NCBI GenBank assembly: GCA_030248135.1
Contig: JASANC010001454.1
Location: 1 to 28,723, forward strand
From: Theristus sp. LFF4_11
Lineage: Eukaryota > Nematoda > Chromadorea > Monhysterida > Xyalidae
Length of the DNA stretch: 28,723 bases
Reading direction: 5' to 3'
Shown here: piece after piece, positions 1-8,869 of the stretch
Position numbering within the stretch: the stretch's first letter is position 1
Layout: every line of letters starts with the position of its first letter
Translations under genes and position numbers: made by a program
The notes under the pieces: generated by a model
What the model was told of the DNA's origin: nothing
The model's input: only the letters and a program-made list of their open reading frames with translations
Databases searched by the model: none

Positions 1-40
1 AGCTGAAAAAAAGGAGAAACAAGAATAAGTAACCAAGATT

Positions 41-274
41 TCAGAATAGGTTTTTCGTGTCTACAACGAACGTAAAGAAGTCTGGTGGAATTTTCTCTTC
101 GGCACAGTTAGCAACCACTGCAGGTCTCTTCGTGTGCACAGTAACAAGTTTCCAGCATGTATGTTCGTTGCTGTAGGACAACGCGTAAATTTTGAAAACC
201 CGCGCAGGTCCATATTCAGCCATATAATGCGTGATGCGCTGTCCGCTCGCTGGCGCTCGCTCGCGCATCCGCAT
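41..274 (-). other. Uncertain minus-strand open frame, 77 codons
   Basis: A frame of 77 codons ends in TGA (complement of 41-43). Its first half, about 160-275, is the inverted copy of the ~110 bp repeat described at 160-276. The second half, about 41-155, is not seen elsewhere in the window. It has a protein-like composition with two Cys, a Trp and a stretch rich in Phe, Val and Asp near the C-terminus. I recognise no family. Complement positions 1-25 carry a pyrimidine run ending in CAG, which resembles a splice acceptor, so a minus-strand gene could continue to the left of the window. It may equally be chance. Confidence 0.2.
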
Positions 275-276
275 GA
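160..276 (-). repeat. Dispersed ~110 bp repeat, inverted copy 1 of 3
   Basis: The reverse complement matches 7164-7271 and 22664-22773 closely. All three begin at a shared CATGCGGAT core, pass through GCGCATCACGCATTAT and end at CAGCAAC. Beyond CAGCAAC the three copies share nothing. This copy lies just left of the point (291) where similarity between the two large duplication units begins. It is either a small mobile element or the truncated end of a third duplication unit in inverse orientation. Confidence 0.6.
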
Positions 277-430
277 ATATACTGAAGCAGGAAAAAAACA
301 GTTTTTTGCTGCGTAAAACTTTTTAATGTCTTCACTCGTTCTTCAAAGTACTCAGCAAAACTGCGACAACTACTTATCATAGTTAAGCTGTTTTATTCAG
401 TTTAGGAAGTTCGGGCCTTATAAACCGGGT

Positions 431-582
431 GTTGTTGTTGTTGTTCGGGGATTTTAGGCGATGTTTTTTAGCCAGGGCTACCCAGACCAGCATGAAGAAC
501 GCCGTCGAGTAGGGTGCCCAACGAGTTTTCTCTGTCATTTAGTGCCTATACACCCTTCCGCGGGCTCGATCTCCCGAACGCA
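431..582 (-). repeat. SINE-like repeat with (AAC)n tail, copy 1
   Basis: Read on the minus strand it runs from a GATCGAGCCC block resembling a Pol III box B, through a GGGTGTATAGGCACT motif and a GTAGCCCTGGCTAAAAA segment, to an (AAC)n tail seen here as GTTGTTGTTG at 431. The same module occurs at 16346-16502 (same orientation, shared with the duplication) and at 17093-17239 (opposite orientation, unit 2 only). The AAC tail is typical of SINEs and of non-LTR element 3' ends, so it could also be a LINE 3' end. I could not define a full A box. Confidence 0.6.
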
Positions 583-1164
583 CAGACAAGAATCTAACGT
601 GCTACCACCAGGCCATGAGGGTTACAGTGCTTTCATTTCATTTACCGAACTTGTTGTTTTATAAACGTACATTCCACGATAATTACGTGTGTGAGGATTT
701 GGGATTGATCAGTGGCGTAAACGAACGTATGATTGACCATTATTGCTAAACTATTGAGTTTTGAATATAATAAACGCATTGAGTCCCAGATCTAACCAAA
801 GAAAAAACCAACAAAACATGGCGTTTCGACCCAAGCACAAGACGCCGAGCAATGGTGGTCTCCTCAGTTGTGTCCATTGCCCAAAAACTCAATAAAAAGG
901 CTTAAGGCGCATTCATACAGTTTGAATTAATAGCTTAATAATAAATACAATAGAGGCAGAACAAACATGAAATACAACAATAACAATGTGGTACAAAAAA
1001 GCAAAAAAGCAAAAAACATTTTTTGCTTATTGTTAACAACTTTGATGTTGTGCCGCTTGGCGGCGTCACGGCCCTGATTGTTGGTTGGAATCGCAACATT
1101 GGGTCTCCGAATTTCATGCTGTTCATACAGTTTTATTGGAGGTTCCTGCTTTTTTCGCGAAATA

Positions 1165-1191
1165 AAATGGATGGTTGGATGGATGGATGGA
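1165..1191 (+). repeat. GGAT-type microsatellite
   Basis: A short run of TGGATGGATGG repeats. The matching run in unit 2 lies at about 16823-16849, so the tract predates the duplication. Confidence 0.75.
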
Positions 1192-1464
1192 ACCAAAATA
1201 AAAGATAATACATTGGTCTTTGTCGCGCATGTGTGTTCTATTGATCATTCAATTGTTTAATAATGTCCATCTACTCCAAATTTATTGATGCGTGCATATT
1301 TGCAAACGCTGTTATCATATCAGATCCTGTCACATCAAAAAATCGGCTGAAAATAAAAAAATATGAACTTCAATATATATTTTACTGTACTGTACTTACT
1401 GTACATCATATCAGATTCTGTTTTGTATCTGCAGCTACATACTTTTCCCAGTGAATATGTAAAA

Positions 1465-1540
1465 ATGAAACTTTTCCGTCGCCGTTTTATTTATTATTGG
1501 ATAATTTTCACACATCTGTGGTTACCCGTGTTTTCTGGCG
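1465..1540 (+). CDS. CTLD gene A exon 1: signal peptide
   Basis: The ATG at 1465 opens 25 codons starting MKLFRRRF, followed by an aromatic and aliphatic core (IYYWIIFTHLWLPVF) and SG. This is a typical basic N-region plus hydrophobic core of a secretory signal. The exon ends in phase 1 at GGCG before a GTAAGC donor at 1541. The unit 2 copy differs by a single silent change (GTG versus GTA, Val). Translation could begin earlier in the same frame, but this ATG gives the best signal peptide. Confidence 0.75.
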
Positions 1541-2124
1541 GTAAGCATTACACAGTTAGGAAACAGAACACTAAACGGACACTGAAACGAATTAGCTGTC
1601 AGTTTTGTGTCGATCATCAAAATTGAAAAGAGCAGTCCTAATTTTTGACTTGTTTGAGGCTGAGGTTGAAAGTGATGCGATGCTCAACAACAACACGGCA
1701 AACATGAGTTTTTTTTGGTGCCAGTGTTTTTGTGCAGTGGGTACATTATACAGGGTGGTCCCGAATTATGAGCCCATTTTTTATTTGGCTAGAGATCATA
1801 TTAAACGTGGACTAAATGGAGCCGCCATTTGGTACATGTATTCGTGAACGTGAAAGTATTGTTAACAAACGTGTGCGATGGATGTTTGGCTGTCACAATT
1901 GTCACATCAGTATTGTGTTTTTTACTAATCAACGCTGAATTACATGTATGAGCGTTGGTTGAGAAATATCAAAACGCTCATGTCGTGATTCTCGATCGCA
2001 CGACGACACAGCTGACCCCCCGTCGATCGTTGGTTGTGCATCGGAGAGAGTGAGGCAGCCCCCTCTGTCCACCGAAAGGCTGGATGCACCTTGGGAAGGC
2101 CCGACAAGGAAGCTGCACCTTCTA

Positions 2125-3829
2125 TAGTCGTCCTGGATAATTTGTAGTATTAGCTGATTGGCTGGTGGTTTTGCCTGAATGTCAAGTTCAAAAAAGAAAT
2201 TTAATCTTTTTTTATGGTTTTTTGATTTTTGATATGCGAGCATTTGTGAGGCAAATGGTCTTTTGCGGCCAAAGTATAGCGGCCTGAAAGATTGCTGCCG
2301 GGACGATAGCGGCCGGAGCATCGCGGCCTGGACAATCGCGGCCTGAAAGATTGCGGCCCGGGGCGATTGCGGCCTGGGAGGATTGCGGCCTGGGGCAATT
2401 GCGGCGCGGGACGATTGCGGCCGAAGTATAGCGGCCTGGACGATAGCGGCCGGAGCATCGCAGCCTGGACAATAGCGGCCTAGAAGATTGCGACCCGGAA
2501 CGATTGTGGCCTGGGAGGATTGCGGCCTGGGAGGATTGCGGCCTGGGACAATTGCGGCGCGGGACGATTGCGGTCCACGATGTTTTCATGCTTTGTCACC
2601 TTTTCAGGTCAAATTCTAGGGGGCTGGGGGGGGGGGGCTGCCCCCCAAAAAATTTTCGAATCTATCTCTATCTGGGCTCGGCGATAAGGAAAGTTGAGAA
2701 TGGAAGATTTCGATTTTGGGTTCTAAGAAAAAAATAATTAATTACTGATCAATAAACAAGAAGACAACTTTTTTGGAAAAAATGAAAACTCGTGTGCGAG
2801 CATAACAATAGGAATAATATAACCAGTTGCGTGCGACAAAGACAATGACAAAGCACCAATATTTCGTGGGCCGCAATTGTCCCAGGCCGCAATCGTCCCT
2901 GGCCGCAATGGTCCCTGGCCGCAATCGTCCCTGGCCGCAATCGTCCCTGGCCGTAATCCTTCAGGCTGCGATTCTTCATGCCGCTATCCTTCAGGCCGCG
3001 ATGCTTCGGCCGCAATGCTTCGGCCTCTATCTAATTGGCCGCAATCGAACGCACGCCTTTGTGAAAGCGAACAGTTGGAATTTGAGTTCGAAAATTAATG
3101 CAAAACCTTGTTTCTGATTTGGGAGGCACAGAAAAATAAAAAGCATCAGTTTTGGCGTTCCATGTCTGCCAAACTGGCTCCACAGCCATTTACAAATTTT
3201 CAACGATGAGCAGAGGAGAAATACGATCTGGACAGTGGATCCTGGTCGCCGCCGCCGCCGCCGTTGCAAAACGAAATTCCGCCATCAAAACTGCTGCTTT
3301 TTATTTTTCTGTGTCTCCCAAATCAGAAACAAGGTTTTACATTAAAATTTCCCAACTAATGGGCCACAATCGTCCCGCGCCGCAATTGTCCCAGGCCGCA
3401 ATCGTCCAAGGCCGCAATCGTTCCGGGCCGCAATCTTCCAGGCCGCTATTGTCCAGGCCGCGATGCTCCGGCCGCTATCGTCCAGGCCGCTATACTTCGG
3501 CCGCAACCGTCCCGCGCCGCAATTGTCCCAGGCCGCAATCCTCCCAGACCGCAATCCTCCCAGACCGCAATCCTCCCAGGCCGCAATCGCCCCGGCCCGC
3601 AATCTTCCAGGCCGCGATTGTCCAGGCCGCGATGCTCCGGCCGCTATCGTCCAGGCCGCAATCCTTCAGGCCGCTATACTTCGGCCGCAAAAGACCATTT
3701 GCCTTACAAATGCTCGCACATCAAAAATCAAAAAAACCATAAAAAAAGATTAAATTTCTTTTTTGAACTTGACATTCAGGCAAAACAACCAGCCAATCAG
3801 CTAATACTACAAATTATCCAGGACGACTA
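2125..3829. mobile_element. TIR element rich in GGCCGCAAT minisatellite, TA target
   Basis: Terminal inverted repeats of at least 150 bp, nearly identical, start TAGTCGTCCTGG and lie at 2125-2290 and 3665-3829. Unit 2 has the empty site at about 20595-20610, and a TA is doubled around the element, as for Tc1/mariner-type insertion. Inside are runs of 15-20 bp units built on GGCCGCAATCGTCCC: inverted at 2265-2580, direct at 2868-3050 and 3360-3690. A second, inner inverted repeat lies at about 3098-3158 and 3285-3345. No transposase is visible, so it is non-autonomous. It sits in intron 1 of gene A. Confidence 0.85.
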
Positions 3830-3838
3830 TAGCTTGTA

Positions 3839-4796
3839 TCTACAGAGTGGCCCAGAAGTAGTATCCCACACTTTGACAAGCTGTATCTCGCAAACCGCTG
3901 AACCGCTTGAGCTGAAATTTTAAACAAACAATAATAAAAGTCTAACTTAGATTTGTGCCAATTTTTAGCCCAGTCGGTTTGTAGGTAGGTAAGTTACGGT
4001 TCCAGAACTCGAAAAATGTCTTTTTTTCAGTGTTTTCCGACCATTTTCTCCGTTTTTTTGCACTTTAATAACCGCTTCAACAATTATAAACAATAATATT
4101 CAATTTTTTCACATTTGATCAAATGATTTCAAATGATCAAATGATTTCAAATCACGAATTGATTTCACTTCTTTCCGATTGAATGACCTGCCAAACTCGT
4201 TCAAATACCGCCGGGCGGTTTCAGCAGAGTTTTGTGTTTGGTAATAATTCTTCACAACGAATACACGATTTTCGATCGGAAGTCGGCTCATTTCACGGCC
4301 TGAAAACGAAAGAGAATACAACAAGTTGTTCTCACCAATCAAACGAAACAAAAAAAGTCAAAAGGGTTGGTCTGTTAGTCAGCACGTTTCTCTTGCGGCT
4401 AACGGCGCATTCGAAAACATGATGTTTCCCTCTGTCTTGGCGCTTGATAGCTTGCAGCGCACGGTTTTTCCTCTTTATTCTTCCAGTTTACTGGTTCTTT
4501 TTATCATGAATAGCTGCAGCTTAGGTTGAGAAGACTTCCTGTTTCAGTTTCAATGTTTTTCAGAAGTGATAAAAGCATAAATACTCGGAGTTTTGTTGTA
4601 GTGACGTGAGAAAAACACGTTTTTTGGTTTTGTCTCCGCAACTCACCAACCTATGAACCGACTAGGCTAAAAATTGGCACACTTCTAAGTTAGACTTTTA
4701 TTATTGTTTGTTTAAAATTTCAGCTCAATCGGTTCAGCCGTTTGCGAGATACAGCTTGTCAAAGTGTGGGATACTACTTCTGGGCCACTCTGTAGA
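3839..4796. mobile_element. Mariner-like TIR element, degenerate
   Basis: Inverted repeats of about 125 bp starting TCTACAGAGTGGCCCAGAAG are found at 3839-3966 and 4668-4796. Unit 2 lacks the element: the sequence joins at the TA of GCTTGTACCGCAG. The ACAGAGTGGCCC-type end and TA target fit the IS630/Tc1/mariner superfamily. A transposase N-terminal fragment is retained on the minus strand (4109-4351). The element lies 9 bp right of the preceding TIR element, in the same intron. Confidence 0.85.
4109..4351 (-). pseudogene. Mariner-like transposase N-terminal HTH fragment
   Basis: The 80-codon frame contains LPIENRVFVVKNYYQTQNSA followed by ETARRYLNEFG. This is the pattern of the helix-turn-helix DNA-binding domain (DUF4817-type) at the start of many mariner-family transposases: an E.R.F.VK.YY core, then NSAETARR.L..FG. 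The catalytic D,D,D/E domain is absent and the frame ends after about 30 further low-complexity residues, so this is a remnant. Its place inside the inverted repeats of 3839-4796 supports the family call. Confidence 0.65.
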
Positions 4797-5226
4797 TATT
4801 AAATACCGCAGCTGACGATCGAGGGGGGATTCAAATTAGCAGTGTCAGCAAGCAAATTTGCTTGTCAGGAATTTTGAATGAAATATTCACAATAAAAAAC
4901 AGGCATTTAAAACTATTTTTACGTTTCATGTACCAAATAAAAAAAGTCTTAATGATAAAAACCTGTTATATTGTGTAAACTGACCGTGAACCACCGAAAA
5001 TCGAAAGAAAAGAGATATAATCAGATGCTCAGTGAACAGGAAATTTAATGCCAATAAACAAAATTTCCACTTTATAAAGTATCTATTGTCTGTACTCTGT
5101 ACCAGATTTCAACACAATTTGTTAACGTTTCGTTTGGTATGTCCTCAAAGCAGATGAGGAAAGTATGCCCATAATTCTGGACCACCACGCATGTAGGATT
5201 TCCTTAGCTGTTTTTTTGGTTTTCAG

Positions 5227-5396
5227 TTATCCAAAACCAGTGTGCTACCATAGCCACCGACACCTACTTTTACAAACAGTCATGCTGGGTGTACGTGGCA
5301 TCGCCAAAAGTCGAATGGGAAGCTGCCATGGACGCCTGCAATCATTTTGACACCAAAACCGGCGGTCTAGCAATTCTGCCCGATGAAACATATCCG
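5227..5396 (+). CDS. CTLD gene A exon 2: N-terminal half of C-type lectin domain
   Basis: The acceptor is GGTTTTCAG at 5218-5226. With the last base of exon 1 the frame reads V-I-Q-N-Q-C and continues with SCW, then WEAAMDACNHF, the helix with the first canonical CTLD cysteine (the partner of the terminal LCQ cysteine), and GGLAILPDET. The CTLD first-strand pattern YFYKQSCW is visible. The exon is 170 nt, phase 1 in and phase 0 out, with donor GTATTT at 5397. Only two of 170 nt differ from the unit 2 copy, one silent and one Pro to Ser. Confidence 0.85.
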
Positions 5397-5657
5397 GTAT
5401 TTTTATCGGTTTAATTGCCAAACACTGATTGGACCGTTAATGCAAACTTGTGTCATATGGTACTGGTACTGTTGCAGATTTTTTCTCAGCATTAGCATTT
5501 ATTTTACGCATTCGCAAGTGCTGTTAATAGACAGCCATTTTGGCGCAGTTTGTTTTCGGATACCTAAATTTTTGTGCAAGATATCTAAAAATTTGAGTTT
5601 AGTTGTCACACACAGGATACACAGGGCGTTTTGAAAAAAAAACTGTCAAAAACTAAA

Positions 5658-6012
5658 GCCCGTTTATGCCTGACGTATGCAGACGTACGTCGACGTATGT
5701 ATGTCAGGTATGAACGGTAGCATGCAATAACACGAGACCTAAAGTGACGTGACATGCCGTACATGAATACGTCTGTATGGAACGGTACTATACAATAACA
5801 CGAGACCTAAAGTGACGTGACATGCCGTACATGAATACGTCTGTATGGAACGGTACTATACAATAACACGAGATCTAAAGTGACGTGGCATGCCATACAT
5901 GAATACGTCTGTATGGAACGGTACTATACAATAACACAGGTTTGTGACGTAAAGTGACGTAAAGTGACGTGCCGTACCGTGCCGTGTGCGCATACGTCAG
6001 GTATAAACGGGC
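5658..6012. mobile_element. MITE with variable 68-bp internal tandem repeat, unit 1 copy
   Basis: Ends are inverted repeats of GCCCGTTTATGCCTGACG type (5658 on) and CATACGTCAGGTATAAACGG (to 6012). The interior is a 68-bp tandem repeat with AAAGTGACGTG at 5741, 5809 and 5877, three units in all. The unit 2 copy at 21285-21769 holds six. The element predates the duplication. It lies in intron 2. No clear target duplication is visible. Confidence 0.8.
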
Positions 6013-6320
6013 CAAGGCACTCATTTTATTCTTCATTAAAGGTAGTATTAGTCGCAGAATAAGAGTTGTGTTTTTCAAGAATGCCAAGATGAAAAAATAT
6101 TTCCTAATATCATGCGCAACGGACAAAAGAACAAACAGAATACCACGAATAACAAATTATTAAATCAATTTTACGAAACACGGCCAATTTGATACAGAAT
6201 TGGCCTTTCTAAAAGTCTTTTTTCTTTCAGTGATTTAAATTTCGCGCGCTCCTTGCACCCTGAAAAAGATGCCATGTTTAATCGGGGGACATTCCCGTTG
6301 ACATTTTTTTTTCAATTTAG

Positions 6321-6424
6321 AGTGATCTGAAATCCCCACTGTACGGCGGAACCTGGACTTGGGTCGCCTACAAGCGGCCGCTCGTGCCAAGTGAAGTGCC
6401 TGACCGATGGACCGGCTGGCGATG
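6321..6424 (+). CDS. CTLD gene A exon 3: CTLD core strands
   Basis: The acceptor is TTTCAATTTAG at 6310-6320. The 34 codons plus two bases include GGTWTWVAYKR and VPDRWTGWRW, which supply the Trp-rich core of a CTLD (the TWVAYK and W-G-W strands that precede the ligand loop). The exon enters in phase 0 and leaves in phase 2 at a GTAAAC donor (6425). Compared with unit 2, four of 104 nt differ: AGT/AGC silent, Trp to Tyr in the GGTW strand, and Arg to Gln before the donor. Confidence 0.85.
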
Positions 6425-6499
6425 GTAAACTCAACAGAAAAGCAACTGGGCACTAAACAAAAAATTTTCAAAAAATAACTGTAAATGAAAAAAAACATA

Positions 6500-6740
6500 C
6501 TATGGCTTATTTTTGTAAACGTGTCCCACTGAAATGACGTCATGTGCCACAAAACATGCGCTTGTCGTTCACAGCAAACCATACTATCCGTTTAGCCGAT
6601 TTCTTCCCGTAAACAAATGGTGAATGTCGAATCAGTCACACCAAACTGAAATTTTAGTGCCTGTATTTTGACAAACGGGCGTTTTTAAATAAAATGACGT
6701 CACGTTAGTCCGGACACGTTTGAATAAATCCACAATACCT
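6500..6740. mobile_element. Small MITE (~241 bp) with 5-bp target duplication
   Basis: Unit 2 is empty at this point (about 22237-22243), and ACATA is repeated on both sides here (6495-6499 and 6741-6745). Imperfect inverted ends share AAACGTGTCC followed by ACT and the palindrome TGACGTCA. A second copy in the opposite orientation lies at about 17576-17817. It is a non-autonomous DNA element of unknown superfamily. Confidence 0.75.
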
Positions 6741-7001
6741 ACATATGTGTGTGTAGTATGGTTATGGGTTGGAGAACATGAAAATTTTTTTCGAATGTTT
6801 TTCGCGCGCATGCAAATAGATTTTTAAAAAGTGAAACATCATGTTTTTCTGACGGTGCCCAGAACCGCACTGACATGCATTAGAAAACTGAACAAGGGTC
6901 TGAACAAAAATTGCAGTGGCTGCACAAGTATTTTTTTTAATCATGGTAGTCCAAAAAAGGGCTTCGAACTAGACGCATACAAAAAAATCCTTCTTCTGCA
7001 G

Positions 7002-7136
7002 GTTCGAAGGTGCCGGACGAACATGGGCAATGCCATACGATTCAATTTATTGGTCAGGCGCCGAACCAAATAGTAATATCGCGCCATACGGACACGTTGG
7101 ATATGGCAGTTATCTTGGTGACCAGTACGTCAATCG
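7002..7136 (+). CDS. CTLD gene A exon 4: ligand-binding loop with EPN motif
   Basis: The acceptor CTTCTGCAG ends at 7001. The split codon TG+G gives Trp, then FEGAGRTWAMPYDSIYW and SGAEPN. EPN (7063-7071) is the Ca2+ and mannose-type specificity triad of the CTLD long loop. The canonical WND is not present; a GYGSYLGDQY segment takes its place, and the cysteine that normally precedes it is missing, so the inner disulfide is probably absent. The donor is placed at CG|GTGTAC (7137) because phase 2 then joins exon 5 cleanly to give R-P-V-K-L-L. Reading through instead runs into the repeat at 7164. Confidence 0.8.
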
Positions 7137-7163
7137 GTGTACAAAAAAAGAATTGAAAAAAAT

Positions 7164-7271
7164 CATGCGGATACGCGAGCGAGCGAAGCCAGCAGACAGC
7201 GCATCACGCATTATGTGGTTGAACCTGGACCAGCGCGCGTTTTCAAATGTTACTCGCTGTCCTGCAGCAAC
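7164..7271 (+). repeat. Dispersed ~110 bp repeat, copy 2
   Basis: It lies 28 bp downstream of exon 4 of gene A and matches 22664-22773 and the inverted copy at 160-276. It ends at CAGCAAC, 11 bp before the end of the mariner-like element at 7283. It marks the right end of duplication unit 1. Confidence 0.6.
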
Positions 7272-7282
7272 TCTGTATAATA

Positions 7283-8374
7283 CAGGGTGAACCAAAAAAA
7301 GGTTCCAATTCTAAAATGCTCTCACTGGCGTGTGCTGAGGTGTTTAGAGCTGAAAATTGGAACACTATTAGAAACAGTTGGAGGTTTTTCTGACTATTTT
7401 TTTTCACGGTATGTTGCCCCTATCACTCACTACAGCAGAATATCTGAAAAACATGAAAAATCGACAAATGTGGTGAAATAAAGAGGGTTGATTTAGCTGA
7501 AACAAGAACCTCATGGCTTAAAACTTGGAACACTGTTAGAACACTTTGAGAATTTTTTGTGATCAAATTTTGCTTGGTTTACTCGTTTCTGTTCATTTTT
7601 TACAGTGCAATTTTCAAAAAATAGCGATTTTTGACGAAAAACAACGTTCATTCATAATCTCACTGTTTATCATTGCTCATAAACGGACTTCCGAACTAAT
7701 GTATCGCCATGCGGGGCAAAATTGAATTTTGTACAAATTGCCGAACCACTATGGAAAAGTTATTCGCATGTTTCGACCAATTGGCACACCAGACTCGCTT
7801 CTCTGCCGTCCACTTAACCATGATGGCAGCAACGACTGAAAATGGAATTGCATCTTTCACTGCAGAAAATAACCAGTCTGCTATGGTGAAAAATATTGTA
7901 TCAGAGTGGCAAATTGTGTGAATTAAAAAAAAAGAAAAACAGTTTGCACCTGGAAAGATAAATTCGCATCTGTTCTGGGCAGAACCGCTCACGCACGCTC
8001 AGACTCGAAGTGAAACATCAGGTTGATCAATGACTGTTTAAATGCAATTCAGCATTCGGCATTTCCAAGCTACTGTGTGTGCATATTGTTTTTTCATCTT
8101 TTTTGAGTTGTGAACACTCAGGTTGTCACCAACGTTCATCATTTAGTCTTTGTTACAGCTAAATTAACCCTCTGCATTTCACCACATTTGTCGATTTTTC
8201 ATGTTTTTCAGATATTTTGCTGTAGTGAGTGATAGGGGCAACATACCGTAAAAAAAAATAGTCAGAAAAACCTCCAACTGTTTTCTAATAGTGTTCAAAT
8301 TTTCAGCTCTAAACACCTCAGCACACGCCAGTGAGAGCATTTTAGAATTGGAACCTTTTTTTTGGTTCACCCTG
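7283..8374. mobile_element. Mariner-like foldback element, CAGGGTGAACC ends
   Basis: Inverted arms of about 215 bp (7283-7500 and 8158-8374) are nearly identical. They start CAGGGTGAACCAAAAAAAGG and are flanked by TA on both sides. CAGGGTG ends with a TA target are characteristic of mariner-superfamily elements. The interior of about 650 bp is AT-rich with no intact transposase. It lies in the large intron 4 of gene A, next to the unit boundary. In unit 2 a Helitron occupies the corresponding place. Confidence 0.85.
7696..7992 (-). pseudogene. Possible transposase HTH remnant inside the foldback element
   Basis: A 98-codon frame includes WTAEKRVWCANWSKHANNFS followed by IVVRQF. This loosely resembles the N-terminal helix-turn-helix of mariner-type transposases (W..E.R..C..W......IV.RF). 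The similarity is weak and is argued mainly from position, between the arms of an element with mariner-type ends. No catalytic region is present. Confidence 0.3.
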
Positions 8375-8380
8375 TATATA

Positions 8381-8839
8381 CCGTATTACCCCCAATAAAC
8401 CCCCATGGGGGATTAATACGTCAGCGACTTTTAGGGGTGGGGGTTTATTGGGGGGGATTATTGGTGGGGGGGGGGGGGAGTTTATTTACAAAAAATTCTA
8501 GGGGTGGGGGTTTGTTGGAAAATGGCAAAAACACCTTGCATGGCAGGAAAGAAAGTCGCAGAAACTTCTACTTTAAACAGAGATTTCCTTTTGTAACAGC
8601 CTTTTGTAATGAAATTACCATTAACTCATCCCTTTGGGACCTTTGGTAGCACAATTTCACCAATGTCACTGCATTCAGTCACTGAATTCGCTGGGTATGT
8701 GTTTCAAACAGGTTTCCAATTAACCCCCATGGGGGACTATTTGTGGGAGGGGATTATTCGGAAACTTGTCGGGGGGGGGGGGTGGGGGTTTATTGGTGGG
8801 GGGATTAATGGTGGGGGGGGTTTAATGGGGGTAATACTG
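8381..8839. mobile_element. G-rich MITE, CCGTATTACC ends, TA target (copy 1)
   Basis: Ends are CCGTATTACCCCCAATAAAC and its inverted counterpart ending GGGGGTAATACTG, flanked by TA. It contains CCCCCATGGGGG palindromes and strings of GGGG separated by TTTATT or ATTA. A second copy at 19944-20389 has an exact empty site in unit 1 at 1911, which proves mobility. It follows the mariner-like element by 6 bp of TA repeat. Confidence 0.9.
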
Positions 8840-8869
8840 TATGCTCCAAACGTCATCAAGATGTATTCG

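Larger units (their letters stand above)
291..7275 (+). repeat. Large segmental duplication, unit 1
   Basis: From 291 this stretch aligns collinearly with 16220-22775, starting in a GAAAAAAACAG run and ending with the ~110 bp repeat. It includes the upstream region, CTLD exons 1-4 and introns. Alignment breaks come from insertions specific to one unit: here 2125-3829, 3839-4796, about 796-1100, about 4858-5043 and 6500-6740. The similarity of introns as well as exons points to genomic duplication rather than retroposition. Confidence 0.9.

Noticed and set aside
1751..1925. CAGGGTGGTCCCGAATTAT as a complete mariner element
   Set aside because: Only one end is seen in unit 1, with no inverted partner within reach. 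In unit 2 the end is doubled in direct orientation (19714 and 19769). It is at best a truncated fragment.
2201..3753. Several frames rich in Arg, Pro and Gly over the GGCCGCAAT repeats
   Set aside because: Artefacts of the minisatellite on both strands. None has a recognisable domain.
5969..6163. Frames spanning the 68-bp-repeat MITE on both strands
   Set aside because: Present in both units, but they run across the MITE border into intron sequence and have no known motif.
7110..7295. Extension of exon 4 through the ~110 bp repeat as coding sequence
   Set aside because: The two units use different frames through the repeat after indels near 7137-7160. Splicing at CG|GTG gives a proper CTLD join to exon 5.
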